In this document: positions 26,366 to 34,685 of the stretch, in pieces
Numbering within the stretch: the first letter of the stretch is position 1
Layout: the number at the start of each line of letters is the position of its first letter
Source of the DNA: Candidatus Tectimicrobiota bacterium
GTDB taxonomy: Bacteria > Tectomicrobia > Entotheonellia > Entotheonellales > Entotheonellaceae
Reading direction: 5' to 3'
Length of the DNA: 64,000 nt
Assembly (NCBI GenBank): GCA_026005175.1
Contig: BPKO01000004.1
Span: forward strand, 293,397-357,396
Translations under genes and position numbers: made by a program
Notes under the pieces: generated by a model
Databases searched by the model: none
Told to the model about the DNA's origin: nothing
What the model saw: only the letters and a program-made list of their open reading frames with translations

Positions 26366-26965
26366 ATGAAAGCCGTGATGCCGGTGGTGCCGCCCGAAAT
26401 CCTCGCCTGGCGCAAGCGCACCGGCGCCGAGCGCTGGGACGAGATGTGGGAGGGGGTCTTGCACATGGTCCCGTCGCCCAACCGCGCCCATCAGGATCTG
26501 GAATGGGCACTGGAAACCTACTTGCGCCTGCGCTGGGCACGGCCGCGCGGCGCCAGGGTATACCACAACATCAACCTGGCGCCTCCGGGCGGCTGGCCCA
26601 ACAACTACCGCATTCCCGATCTGGTGCTGCTCACCCCGGAGCGCTTCGGCATCGACCGCAACGAGTACTTCGAAGGTGCCCCCGAGGTGGTGGTGGAGAT
26701 CCGCAGCCCGGGCGACGAAACGTACGAGAAGCTGGACTTTTACGCCCAGCTCGGGGTGCCCGAGGTGTGGGTCATCGACCGCGACAGCAAACAGCCCGAG
26801 ATTTACGTGCTGCGCGAGGGGCGCTACGAGCAAAAAGCCGCCGACGCCGACGGCTGGCTGCGCAGCCCCCACACCGGCGTCGAGCTGCGCAGCGACAAGC
26901 CCGGCGTCCTCACCCTGCGCCTTGCCGGCGACGACACGACTCGCGAAGACCTGCCCGAGGCCTGA
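26366..26965 (+). CDS. Uma2 family (DUF820) restriction-endonuclease-fold protein
   Basis: A 199-residue protein with the Uma2/DUF820 pattern. The PD-(D/E)xK-like active site is spread over YRIPDLVLLTPER, the glutamate in PEVVVEIRSPGDE, and the downstream KLDFYAQLGVPEVWVIDRD segment. Members are common as paralogues in cyanobacteria, Chloroflexi and similar genomes. Nuclease activity is predicted from the fold, but the biological role is not established. GAAGGAGC lies before the ATG. Its stop abuts the stop of the molybdenum hydroxylase gene on the other strand. Confidence 0.85.
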   Translation: MKAVMPVVPPEILAWRKRTGAERWDEMWEGVLHMVPSPNRAHQDLEWALETYLRLRWARPRGARVYHNINLAPPGGWPNNYRIPDLVLLTPERFGIDRNEYFEGAPEVVVEIRSPGDETYEKLDFYAQLGVPEVWVIDRDSKQPEIYVLREGRYEQKAADADGWLRSPHTGVELRSDKPGVLTLRLAGDDTTREDLPEA

Positions 26966-29302
26966 TCAGGCCGAGCGCGCTTGCTGGATGAGTTCCCAGA
27001 GGCGGCGCGGCCCCAGGGGAAACTCGTAAAGGCGTACCCCCAGCGGCGCCAGGGCGTCCTCGATGGCGCTCACCAGCGCCGCCTGCGCCGGAATGGTACC
27101 GCTTTCGCCGGCGCCCTTGGAGCCCAGCGGGTTGAGGGGACTAGGGGTTTCCACGTGGTCGACTTCCACCGCCGGCATCTCCATGGCCGTGGGCAGGTGG
27201 TAGTCCATGAAGGTGCCGGTGAGCAGCTGCCCCTCCTCGTCGTAGACAAGCTCCTCGTAGAGCACCTCGCTGATGCCCTGACACACCCCACCCAGGACCT
27301 GGCCGCGCATGAGCAGCGGGTTGAGGACGCGGCCGCAGTCGTCTACCACCACGTAGCGCAGCACCCGCACCTGGCCCGTTTCCACGTCGACTTCCACCGC
27401 CACCAGGTGTACGCCGCTGGCGTAGGTGGCGCGCTCGGCCTTGAAGTAATGCGTTGCTTCCAGGGCCGGCTCCCACTCGGGGTGCGGCGCTGCCATGCCA
27501 AAGCCCATGCCGATGTCGGCCACGTGCGCCAGCTCGCCCAGGTGGTAGCCGCGGGCCGGCTCTCGCTTGACAAAGGCGCGGCCGTTTTCCCAGCCCACCT
27601 CCTCCGGGGGCACCTGCAGCAGGCTGGCGGCAAGGCGCAGCGCCTTGGCACGCACCTGCTGGGCTGCCACGTAGACAGCGTTGCCACCCAGCACCGCCAC
27701 GCGGCTGCCAAAGGTGCCCATGCCGTGCGCCAGGCCGGCGGTGTCGCCGGTGCGCACCTCCACCTGCGCAAGATCCACGTCGAGCACCTCGGCGGCAATC
27801 TGCGCCAGCACCGTCTCGTGTCCCTGCCCCTGGGTGCCGGCGCCGCTGTGAACGACCACGCGGCCGCTGCCCGGCTCCACGCGCACCACCGCCCCTTCGT
27901 AGGGGCCCAGGCCGCCGCCCTCGACAAACGTCGCCATGCCAAGGCCCACGTAGCGGCCCTGGCGGCGGGCCGCTTCCTGCTCGCGGCGCATGGCCGGGTA
28001 GTCGAAGATCTCCAGGGCCTTGTGCAGGCAAGCGGTGTAGTCGCCGCTGTCGTAAATCATCGGCTTGCCGTCACGGTAAAGCAGGCCCACGTCGTAAGGA
28101 AACGCCTCGCGCGGAATGAAGTTGCGCAGGCGCACCTCGGCCGGATCGAGGTTGAGGGTGCGCGCCACGTGGTCGACGACGCGGTTCATGACGAACACCG
28201 CCTGCGAGCGCCCGGCACCGCGCACCACGGTCATGGGCACCCGGTTGGAAAACGTCACGTAAGTCTCCAAGTGCAGGTGGGGCAGGCGGTACGTGCCGGG
28301 GATGGTTGTCTGGGTGATCAGGGGGGTGATGACGCCGGCCGGGGTGTAGGCGCCGACGTCGATGTACATGGTGTCGCGCAGGCCGACGAGGGTGCCGTCG
28401 CGGTTAAAAGCCACCTGCACGCGGTGCAGCTGCTCGCGCTCCTGCGAGGTGGCCAGGAAGTGCTCGAGGCGGTCCTCGGTGTACTTTACCGGCCGGCGCA
28501 AGCGCAGGGCCAACAGCGCCACCAGCACGTACTCGGGGTGCAGCTGCGCTTTGGGGCCAAAGCCGCCGCCCACGTCGGGGGCAATGACGCGCACCCGCTG
28601 CGGCGGCAAATCGAGCAGCGCCGCCAGGGCCCGCCGCATGCGGTGCGGCGCCTGGATGGTGGCCCACAGGGTGAGGGTCTCCTCAAAGGGGTCGTACTGG
28701 GCCACCGCGGCGCGCGTCTCGATGGGGTGGCCGCAGCCGCGCTGCATGCGCAGCTCCAGCTCGTGCACGTAGTCGGCACCGGCAAAGGCTTGTGCCACGT
28801 CCCCCACCGACTGGGCAAAGTGCGCTGCCACGTTGTCCGGCACGTCAGGATGAACGCACGGCGCGCCGGGGGCCAGCGCCTGCGCAAGCGAAGCCACCGC
28901 CGGCAGGGGTTCGTAGTCGACCACGATGCGCTGCAGCGCGTCCTCGGCCAGGTAGCGGTCCTGCGCCGCCACCACCGCCACCGGCTCGCCGGCGTAGCGC
29001 ACCACGTCGCGCGCCAGGGCCTCGTACATCTTGGCCTTGAGCGCCGGGTGGGAAAGGAACATGGGAAAAGGGCGAGAGATGTCGGCGATGTCGGCGTAGC
29101 TCCAGGCCGCCACCACCCCCTCGCTTTGGCGCGCCGCCTCCAGGTGCACGGCGCGCAGGCGGGCATGGGCGTACGGGGAGCGGCAGACGGCCATGTGCAG
29201 CATGCCGGGCAGCTCGAGGTCGTCCACGAAGCGGCCGCGGCCGGTAAGCAGGCGCGGGTCCTCGCGGCGCACGACGCTGGCGCCGATGTAGCGGTGGCTC
29301 AT
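26966..29302 (-). CDS. Molybdenum hydroxylase large subunit (CO-dehydrogenase/xanthine-dehydrogenase type)
   Basis: A 778-residue molybdopterin-cytosine-dinucleotide subunit. It starts MSHRYIGASVVRREDPRLL, the common CoxL start, and contains DVGGGFGPKAQ, the active-site loop VVRGAGRSQA (about 356-365) and the C-terminal PLNPLGSKGAGE with the catalytic glutamate. True CO dehydrogenases carry AYxCSFR at the loop; RGAGR matches the so-called form II and related hydroxylases, so CO is probably not the substrate. The ATG at 29302 overlaps the stop of the iron-sulfur subunit gene. Gene order on this strand is FAD, iron-sulfur, molybdenum subunit. Confidence 0.92.
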   Translation of the reverse strand: MSHRYIGASVVRREDPRLLTGRGRFVDDLELPGMLHMAVCRSPYAHARLRAVHLEAARQSEGVVAAWSYADIADISRPFPMFLSHPALKAKMYEALARDVVRYAGEPVAVVAAQDRYLAEDALQRIVVDYEPLPAVASLAQALAPGAPCVHPDVPDNVAAHFAQSVGDVAQAFAGADYVHELELRMQRGCGHPIETRAAVAQYDPFEETLTLWATIQAPHRMRRALAALLDLPPQRVRVIAPDVGGGFGPKAQLHPEYVLVALLALRLRRPVKYTEDRLEHFLATSQEREQLHRVQVAFNRDGTLVGLRDTMYIDVGAYTPAGVITPLITQTTIPGTYRLPHLHLETYVTFSNRVPMTVVRGAGRSQAVFVMNRVVDHVARTLNLDPAEVRLRNFIPREAFPYDVGLLYRDGKPMIYDSGDYTACLHKALEIFDYPAMRREQEAARRQGRYVGLGMATFVEGGGLGPYEGAVVRVEPGSGRVVVHSGAGTQGQGHETVLAQIAAEVLDVDLAQVEVRTGDTAGLAHGMGTFGSRVAVLGGNAVYVAAQQVRAKALRLAASLLQVPPEEVGWENGRAFVKREPARGYHLGELAHVADIGMGFGMAAPHPEWEPALEATHYFKAERATYASGVHLVAVEVDVETGQVRVLRYVVVDDCGRVLNPLLMRGQVLGGVCQGISEVLYEELVYDEEGQLLTGTFMDYHLPTAMEMPAVEVDHVETPSPLNPLGSKGAGESGTIPAQAALVSAIEDALAPLGVRLYEFPLGPRRLWELIQQARSA

Positions 29303-29793
29303 GCCCGTTCTCCTCGCAGCTGTGCCGCCGCTTGCAGGGCGGCGGCGATGATGTGCAGGTAGCCGGTGCAGCGGCACAGGTGGCCGGCAATCGCCTCGCG
29401 CACTTCTTCTGCGGTGGGCGCCGGGTTTTCTTGCAAAAAGGCCTTCAGGGTCATGAGCAGCCCCGGCGTGCAGAAGCCGCACTGCAGGGCGTGGCACTGC
29501 TGGAAGGCCTGCTGCAGCGGGTGCAGGGTGCCGTCGGCCGCCGCCAGGCCCTCCACCGTCTCCAGCCGGGCGCCGTGCGCCTGCACGGCCAGCAGCAGGC
29601 AGGCGCGCACCGGCTGGCCGTCGAGCAGCACCGTGCAGGCGCCGCAGACGCCGTGCTCGCAGCCCACGTGAGTGCCGGTGAGGCGCAGGTCCTGGCGCAG
29701 GAAGTCGGCCAGCGTCTTGCGCGTCGGCACCGTGCCGGTATATTCCCGGCCGTTCACGATCACGCTTACCACGCGCTGTTGCTGAGGATTCAT
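29299..29793 (-). CDS. Molybdenum hydroxylase small subunit, two [2Fe-2S] clusters
   Basis: A 164-residue electron-transfer subunit. The N-terminal plant-type ferredoxin cluster uses CEHGVCGAC and the following cysteine in PVRAC. The C-terminal alpha-helical cluster uses CGFCTPG and CRCTGY. It passes electrons from the molybdenum centre to the FAD subunit. Its ATG at 29793 overlaps the end of the FAD-subunit gene by four bases and its stop overlaps the large-subunit start by four bases, so the three genes are translationally coupled. Confidence 0.95.
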   Translation of the reverse strand: MNPQQQRVVSVIVNGREYTGTVPTRKTLADFLRQDLRLTGTHVGCEHGVCGACTVLLDGQPVRACLLLAVQAHGARLETVEGLAAADGTLHPLQQAFQQCHALQCGFCTPGLLMTLKAFLQENPAPTAEEVREAIAGHLCRCTGYLHIIAAALQAAAQLRGERA

Positions 29794-30671
29794 GCCTTCT
29801 GGGCCTCCTGGGCGCGTCGCCAGGCCGCCTGCAGCGTGCGCTGCGCCAGCACCCGCGCCAGGTGCCGGCGGTAAGCGGCCGAGGCGTGGACGTCGCTTTC
29901 GGGATTGAGGTCTTGCTCTACCAGAGCGGCTGCCTGCCGCAGCCGCTCGGCGTCGAGGGGCTCTCCTGCCAGCGCCGCCTCTACCGCCGACGCCCGCTGC
30001 GGCACCGGCCCTACCCCGGTCAAAGCGAGGCGTGCTTGCTGGCAGCGCCCCGCGTCGTCGAGCGTCACCAGGGCAGCGGCACCCACCAGGGCAAAGGCGC
30101 CCCACACGCGGCTGACTTCCTGAAAGCTGTGGCCGGTGCGCGGCGGCAGGGGTGGCAGCTGTACCTCGCAGAGCAGCTCGTCGGGCGCCAGCGCAGTGGT
30201 AAGCGGCGCGAGAAAAAACGCCGCCGCCGGCAGGGTGCGGCGGCCGCGCTGGCTGCTCAGCACCAGGCGTGCCTCCAGAGCCAGCATCACCGCCGGCAGC
30301 TCGGCCGCCGGGTCGGCGTGCGCCAGGCTGCCGCCCACGGTGCCGCGGGTGCGGATCTGGGGATAGCCCACGTAGCGCAAGGCCGCGGCCAGCAGCGGCC
30401 AGCCCTGCACCACGGCCTCTGCGCGCTCCACCTGGCGCTGGCGCGCCAGGGCACCAAGGGCCAGCCCTGCCGGCGTCACCCGCACGTAGGCTAAGTCCGG
30501 CAGGCGGTTGAGGTCGACGAGGGCGGCCGGGGCCACCAGGCGCATGTTGAGCAGCGGCATCAGGCTCTGGCCGCCGGCCAGCACTTTGGCCTCAGGGCCA
30601 TAGCGGGCCAGCAGCGCCAGCGCCTCATCGAGGCTGTGCGGGTCGTAGTAGTCAAACCGTGGCGGTTTCAT
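29790..30671 (-). CDS. Molybdenum hydroxylase FAD-binding subunit
   Basis: A 293-residue CoxM/CutM-like subunit. FAD-binding motifs are AGGQSLMPLLNMR (about residues 32-44) and TRGTVGGSLAHADPAAELP (about 108-126). A C-terminal CO-dehydrogenase flavoprotein domain follows. It delivers electrons to quinone or another acceptor. It is first in the three-gene hydroxylase unit and lies nine bases downstream of the FAD-dependent oxidoreductase gene, suggesting one transcript with it and with the cobalamin genes above. Confidence 0.93.
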   Translation of the reverse strand: MKPPRFDYYDPHSLDEALALLARYGPEAKVLAGGQSLMPLLNMRLVAPAALVDLNRLPDLAYVRVTPAGLALGALARQRQVERAEAVVQGWPLLAAALRYVGYPQIRTRGTVGGSLAHADPAAELPAVMLALEARLVLSSQRGRRTLPAAAFFLAPLTTALAPDELLCEVQLPPLPPRTGHSFQEVSRVWGAFALVGAAALVTLDDAGRCQQARLALTGVGPVPQRASAVEAALAGEPLDAERLRQAAALVEQDLNPESDVHASAAYRRHLARVLAQRTLQAAWRRAQEAQKA

Positions 30672-30680
30672 CTGGGCATC

Positions 30681-32006
30681 CTATATCCATGCCCCTTGCT
30701 GGCGCAGCCGGTACTGGAGCTGCGCCACGTCCAGCTCGGCCGGCCGCACCCCGCGCTGCGCGCACAGCGCGGCTGCCACCCCAGCGGCCTGCCCCATGGC
30801 AAAGCAAGGACCCGAGACGCGCAGGGACGACTGGGCAACGGCGTCGGCGGAGAGGCAGCGGCCGGCCACCAGCAAGTTGTCCACCCCGCGGGGCAGCAGG
30901 CTGCGGTAAGGGATCTGGTGGTAGCCGCGGCCGGGGATCCAGGCCCAGCGCGTTTCGCGGTCGGCGGTGTGGCGCTCCACCGGCCAGGGGTTGCAGCCGA
31001 TGGCGTCGGCAAAGTCGGCCTGCCCGAGCACGTCCTCCTCGCGCAGCACGTACTGGCCCAGCAAGCGCCGCGTCTCGCGAATGCCCACCTGCGGCGCCGC
31101 CTCGATCACGTAGCTGGCGGCAAACCCCGGCACGTACGTGCGCAGGAACTCGGCGTAGAGGTCCACCTGCCGCCGCCCCTCGAGCTCGGCATAGGTGAGG
31201 TCGTCGACGTCGGTGCCGTCAATGGGCCGCCCCTCGCGGTGAATGCGCGTCATGTTGGCCCGCCACTCGCCGGCATGCGGCTGCGGCCGCACGATGACGC
31301 TCAGGCGCGGGAAACGAAAGGCGCCTTCGGCCTCGGCCTGCAGCAAGAGCTGGCGCAGCCGCGGCACCCCTTCGGCCTCGGCCAGCCGGTCGTCCACGCC
31401 GCCGAGGCGAAACATCATGGTGGGGAACTGCAAGAAGCCCTGGGCATCGCCTTTCTCCCAGGGCGCCCCGGCAAAGGCCGCCAGATCGGCGTCACCCGAG
31501 GCGTCGACGAACACGGCGCCGGCAATGGCCTGGCGCCCCGACTTGGACTCGGTGAGCACGGCGCGGATGCGTCCTGCCTCTACCACTGCCCCCACCACCA
31601 GGGTGTGGAAGCGCAGCTGCACTCCGGCGGCCAGCACCAGCTCGTCGGCCACGCGCTTGTATGCAAAGGTGTCGTACGGCACCACCGCCGTCTTGCCGCC
31701 CACCGCCGGCTGCGGCTCCACGGCAGCACCGCGCTTGACCAGCGCCTCGGTGATCTCGCTGGCAATGCCCCGCACCACCCGCACCGGCGTGCCGTCGACC
31801 ACCGCGTAGAGGCCGCAGAAGTTGGTCACCGCCGCTGCAGTGCCGGCGCCGCCAAGAAAGCCGTAGCGCTCTACCAGCAGGGTACGGGCGCCGGTGCGGG
31901 CAGCCGCCACCGCCGCGGCAATGCCTGCCGGGCCGCCGCCCACCACCACCACCTCGGCTTCCAGGACCACCGGCACTTGCCGCGCCGCTTCGTGGATGGT
32001 CCGCAT
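30681..32006 (-). CDS. FAD-dependent oxidoreductase
   Basis: A 441-residue flavoprotein with the dinucleotide-binding motif VVVGGGPAGIAAA near residues 20-32, ERYGFLGGAG after the second strand, and a C-terminal NLLVAGRCLSADAVAQ FAD-contact region. This is the pattern of the FAD_oxidored family (PF12831). No extra cluster motif is visible. Its place directly upstream of the molybdenum hydroxylase and downstream of cobS suggests a role in the same oxidation pathway, but the substrate is not known. Confidence 0.87.
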   Translation of the reverse strand: MRTIHEAARQVPVVLEAEVVVVGGGPAGIAAAVAAARTGARTLLVERYGFLGGAGTAAAVTNFCGLYAVVDGTPVRVVRGIASEITEALVKRGAAVEPQPAVGGKTAVVPYDTFAYKRVADELVLAAGVQLRFHTLVVGAVVEAGRIRAVLTESKSGRQAIAGAVFVDASGDADLAAFAGAPWEKGDAQGFLQFPTMMFRLGGVDDRLAEAEGVPRLRQLLLQAEAEGAFRFPRLSVIVRPQPHAGEWRANMTRIHREGRPIDGTDVDDLTYAELEGRRQVDLYAEFLRTYVPGFAASYVIEAAPQVGIRETRRLLGQYVLREEDVLGQADFADAIGCNPWPVERHTADRETRWAWIPGRGYHQIPYRSLLPRGVDNLLVAGRCLSADAVAQSSLRVSGPCFAMGQAAGVAAALCAQRGVRPAELDVAQLQYRLRQQGAWI

Positions 32007-32007
32007 T

Positions 32008-32754
32008 TCAGCCTCCGTCCATCATCACCATTAGTATCAGGACCAGCGCCTCGTTGAGCTCGTTAACCGCGCCCAGGACGTCGCCGGTGATGCCCTGCAG
32101 GCGCCGGCGGAAGTAGCGCTGGTAGCCCCAAGTAGCACCAACGACGCCGCCGGCGACGAGCCCCCCGCGGCCGCCGTCGCCCAGCAGGGCAATGGCCACG
32201 GCCAGAGCCAGAGCCAGCAGGAAGTGCGCCTGGCGAATGCCGCGCACAAAGGGCTCTCCCAGTCCCCCGCCGGGGCGGGCGTAAGGCGAAAAGTAGGCCA
32301 GCTGCACCATGGAGTAACGGCTCAGCGTGGCCATGAGCACCAGGGCCGGCAGCCGCGCTTCTGCCGAGAGCACCGCCAGGCAGGCGAACTTGGTGAGCAG
32401 CACCAGGCACACCCCCGCCACCGCCATGGTGCCAACGTGCGGGTCCTTCAGAATGCGCAGGACCTCCTCACGGCTGTAGCCGCCGCTTAGGCCGTCGAGG
32501 GTGTCGGCCAGGCCGTCGAGGTGGAGCCCGCCGGTAATCAGCACCAGGGCCCCCAGCAGCAAAGCGCTGGTGAGGAGGGGCGGGAAGAGGGCGCTGAGCA
32601 TAAGCCACAGCAGCCACAAGGCCAGCCCGATACCCAACCCCACCAGGGGATAGTAGACCATGGAGCTGCCCATGGCCTCGGGCGTCCAGGCGTCGCTGGC
32701 CCGCAGCGGACAAACGGTAAGAAAGCCCAGGGCGCGCCGCAGTCCGCCTGCCAT
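32008..32754 (-). CDS. cobS: Adenosylcobinamide-GDP ribazoletransferase
   Basis: A 248-residue integral membrane enzyme that joins alpha-ribazole to adenosylcobinamide-GDP in the last steps of cobalamin assembly. HLDGLADTLDGLSGG is the CobS signature with metal-binding acids, and at least five hydrophobic spans follow. A longer frame reaches 32817, but the ATG at 32754 is preceded by GGAGGGG and starts MAGGLRRALGFLT, as usual in the family. It lies directly downstream of cobT on the same strand. Confidence 0.93.
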   Translation of the reverse strand: MAGGLRRALGFLTVCPLRASDAWTPEAMGSSMVYYPLVGLGIGLALWLLWLMLSALFPPLLTSALLLGALVLITGGLHLDGLADTLDGLSGGYSREEVLRILKDPHVGTMAVAGVCLVLLTKFACLAVLSAEARLPALVLMATLSRYSMVQLAYFSPYARPGGGLGEPFVRGIRQAHFLLALALAVAIALLGDGGRGGLVAGGVVGATWGYQRYFRRRLQGITGDVLGAVNELNEALVLILMVMMDGG

Positions 32755-32850
32755 CCTGCCCCTCCACGACAGCACCGGCGGGAGACCCACCCGGCCTTTG
32801 CGCCTGCCTTGCCCCATTGTACGCGCAGACGGCAGCCGGATCCAGCGCCG

Positions 32851-33912
32851 CTACTGCGGCGGCTGCCGCTCGCTCACCCCGGCTTCGGCAAAGGTGGCCA
32901 TCTCGTTGTACAGGCGCACCGCCGCCTCGACCAGCGGCATGGCGAGGACGGCGCCGGTGCCCTCGCCCAGCCGCAGCCCGAGGTCAAGCAGCGGCTGCTG
33001 GCCCAGGAAGCGCCAGGCCACTTGCTGGCCCACTTCCACCGAGGTGTGGGCGGCAATCAGGTACGCCTTCACCCGCGGCTGCAGGGCCACCGCCACCAGG
33101 GCAGCGGCGGTGGCAATGAGGCCGTCGACGAGCACCGGCAGCCGGTAGCGGGCACAGCCCAGGAAGAAGCCGGCGATGCCACCGATTTCCAGGCCGCCCA
33201 CCGCGGCCAGCGCCCCCAGGGGGTCGTCGGGCCGTGGCGCGTTTACCGCCAGAGCCCGAGTAATCACCGCCACTTTGCGCTGCCAAGTGGCGGCATCGAT
33301 GCCGGTGCCGTAGCCGGTGACCTCGGCCACCGCGGCGCCGGTAAAGAGCGCCACCAGGGCGCTGCTGGGGGTGGTGTTGCCAATGCCCATGTCCCCTGCT
33401 GCCGCCAAGGTGACGCCCTCGCGGTGGCACTGCTCGGCCAGGGCGATGCCGATTTCCAGGCACTGCTGCGCTTCCTGCCGCGACATTGCCGGGCCCTGCG
33501 CGATGTTGGCGGTGCCGGGCCGCACTTTGCGCACCAGCAGCCCGGGCAAAGGGGGCAAGGCCGTGGCCACCCCGATGTCGACCACGCGCACCGTTGCGCC
33601 CACCTGGCGGGCCAGCACGTTGATGGCCGCCCCGCCGCGCAGGAAGTTCTGCACCATCTGGGCCGTCACTTCCTGAGGGTAGGCACTGACCCCTTCGGCG
33701 GCCACGCCGTGATCGGCAGCAAAGACGACCACCGCCTTGGCGCCAAGCCGGGGGGGCAGCTGGCCGGTGATGGCCACGTAACGCTTCGCCAGCTCCTCTA
33801 GCCGGCCAAGGCTGCCGCGCGGCTTGGTGAGACGGTCCAGGTGCTGCTGCGCCTGGGCGGCCAGAGCGGCCGCAACCGGTTCGATCTGCGCCAGGGTGTC
33901 GTCAAGCCGCAT
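32851..33912 (-). CDS. cobT: Nicotinate-nucleotide-dimethylbenzimidazole phosphoribosyltransferase
   Basis: A 353-residue CobT that forms alpha-ribazole phosphate from dimethylbenzimidazole and nicotinate mononucleotide. The N-terminus shows [16 protein letters not shown], and [16 protein letters not shown] follows. The nucleotide-binding motif is [13 protein letters not shown], and the catalytic glutamate is in [21 protein letters not shown] precedes the ATG at 33912. With cobS and the BtuB-like receptor it shows salvage and completion of cobalamin, although the early corrin genes are not in the window. Confidence 0.95.
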   Translation of the reverse strand: MRLDDTLAQIEPVAAALAAQAQQHLDRLTKPRGSLGRLEELAKRYVAITGQLPPRLGAKAVVVFAADHGVAAEGVSAYPQEVTAQMVQNFLRGGAAINVLARQVGATVRVVDIGVATALPPLPGLLVRKVRPGTANIAQGPAMSRQEAQQCLEIGIALAEQCHREGVTLAAAGDMGIGNTTPSSALVALFTGAAVAEVTGYGTGIDAATWQRKVAVITRALAVNAPRPDDPLGALAAVGGLEIGGIAGFFLGCARYRLPVLVDGLIATAAALVAVALQPRVKAYLIAAHTSVEVGQQVAWRFLGQQPLLDLGLRLGEGTGAVLAMPLVEAAVRLYNEMATFAEAGVSERQPPQ

Positions 33913-34048
33913 CGCCTTTCTCCTTTTCGCACATGGAAGCGCAGGCCTTTTCCTCCGCCGTGGCACCCTTGCTCTGGAGGGCATTGCAGTGTGGCCAACC
34001 GGGCGGTGTTCGTGGTATGAAAGAGGCGACAAGGTACCCATTCTCACC

Positions 34049-34345
34049 GTGCCGCGCGTGCTGCGCGACAAGCTCGGCGAGGACGGGGCCGACGCCCTGG
34101 TGGCCCTCCTCAACGCGGCAACCGAGCAGGGCAAAGGCGAGACCTTGACGTTTGTCGAGGAAAAATTCGAGCGCCGTCTCGCCGAAACCGCCGCCAGCTT
34201 CGAGCGCCGCCTCGCCGAAGAAGTGGCCAGGCTCGAAGTGCGCATTGCCGAGGCCAAAGCCGACCTCGTGCGCTGGATGTTCCTCTTCTGGATCGGCCAG
34301 ATCGGCGCCCTGCTGGGCATCCTTTTCGCGTTTTTCCGCAAGTAA
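34049..34345 (+). CDS. Small coiled-coil protein with a C-terminal membrane anchor
   Basis: The recognisable part starts near [20 protein letters not shown], continues as a heptad-rich helix ([20 protein letters not shown]) and ends in one membrane span ([20 protein letters not shown]). It resembles small tail-anchored coiled-coil proteins found in many copies in some lineages, of the type annotated as LA_3696 family. The start is uncertain. GTG at 34049 is in frame, while an ATG at 34017 would need a one-base correction. It lies on the plus strand between two minus-strand genes of the cobalamin region and is probably unrelated to it. Confidence 0.6.
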   Translation: MPRVLRDKLGEDGADALVALLNAATEQGKGETLTFVEEKFERRLAETAASFERRLAEEVARLEVRIAEAKADLVRWMFLFWIGQIGALLGILFAFFRK

Positions 34346-34355
34346 CGCGGAGCCG

Positions 34356-34685
34356 CTATCCTGGCAGCGTGGCGGCCGCATCGCCACCCAGAGCCTGCAC
34401 CAGCGCTTCCCTGCCGGCTTTGCGTCCCCACTGCGCCAGCGCCGTGGCCATGGCCGCGCGCGCCTGCGCCAGCGCCTGCTCAAGCGCCGCGTAGCCCGCC
34501 AGGCGCTCGGCGGCTTCCTGGTACTGGCGCAGCAGGGCCTCGGCAGCGGGAAAGGGGCGGCCGCAGCCGCTGCAGCGCGCCAGGTAGAGGGCACCGCCGT
34601 ATCCCGAAACCCGGGTCAGCTGCTGGCAGCGGCCGCATTCCACGGCCAGCACCACGCGGTCTGTGGCGGCCTGCATGGGCGTCAC
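34356..34685 (-). CDS. Small zinc-ribbon protein of unknown function
   Basis: A 109-residue protein with two CxxC knuckles, CGRC and CSGC, separated by about 18 residues, followed by an alanine-rich helical region. The GTG at 34685 overlaps the stop of the lipoprotein gene (GTGA); an internal ATG at 34676 is an alternative. The coupling suggests expression with the B12-regulated operon. I do not recognise a named family. Confidence 0.6.
   Translation of the reverse strand: MTPMQAATDRVVLAVECGRCQQLTRVSGYGGALYLARCSGCGRPFPAAEALLRQYQEAAERLAGYAALEQALAQARAAMATALAQWGRKAGREALVQALGGDAAATLPG

Noticed and set aside
26966..29302. Annotation as carbon monoxide dehydrogenase
   Set aside because: The active-site loop lacks the AYxCSFR signature of true CO dehydrogenases.
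34017..34019. ATG as start of the small coiled-coil gene
   Set aside because: It is out of frame with the conserved part; it would need a sequence correction, so I kept the in-frame GTG and flagged the doubt.
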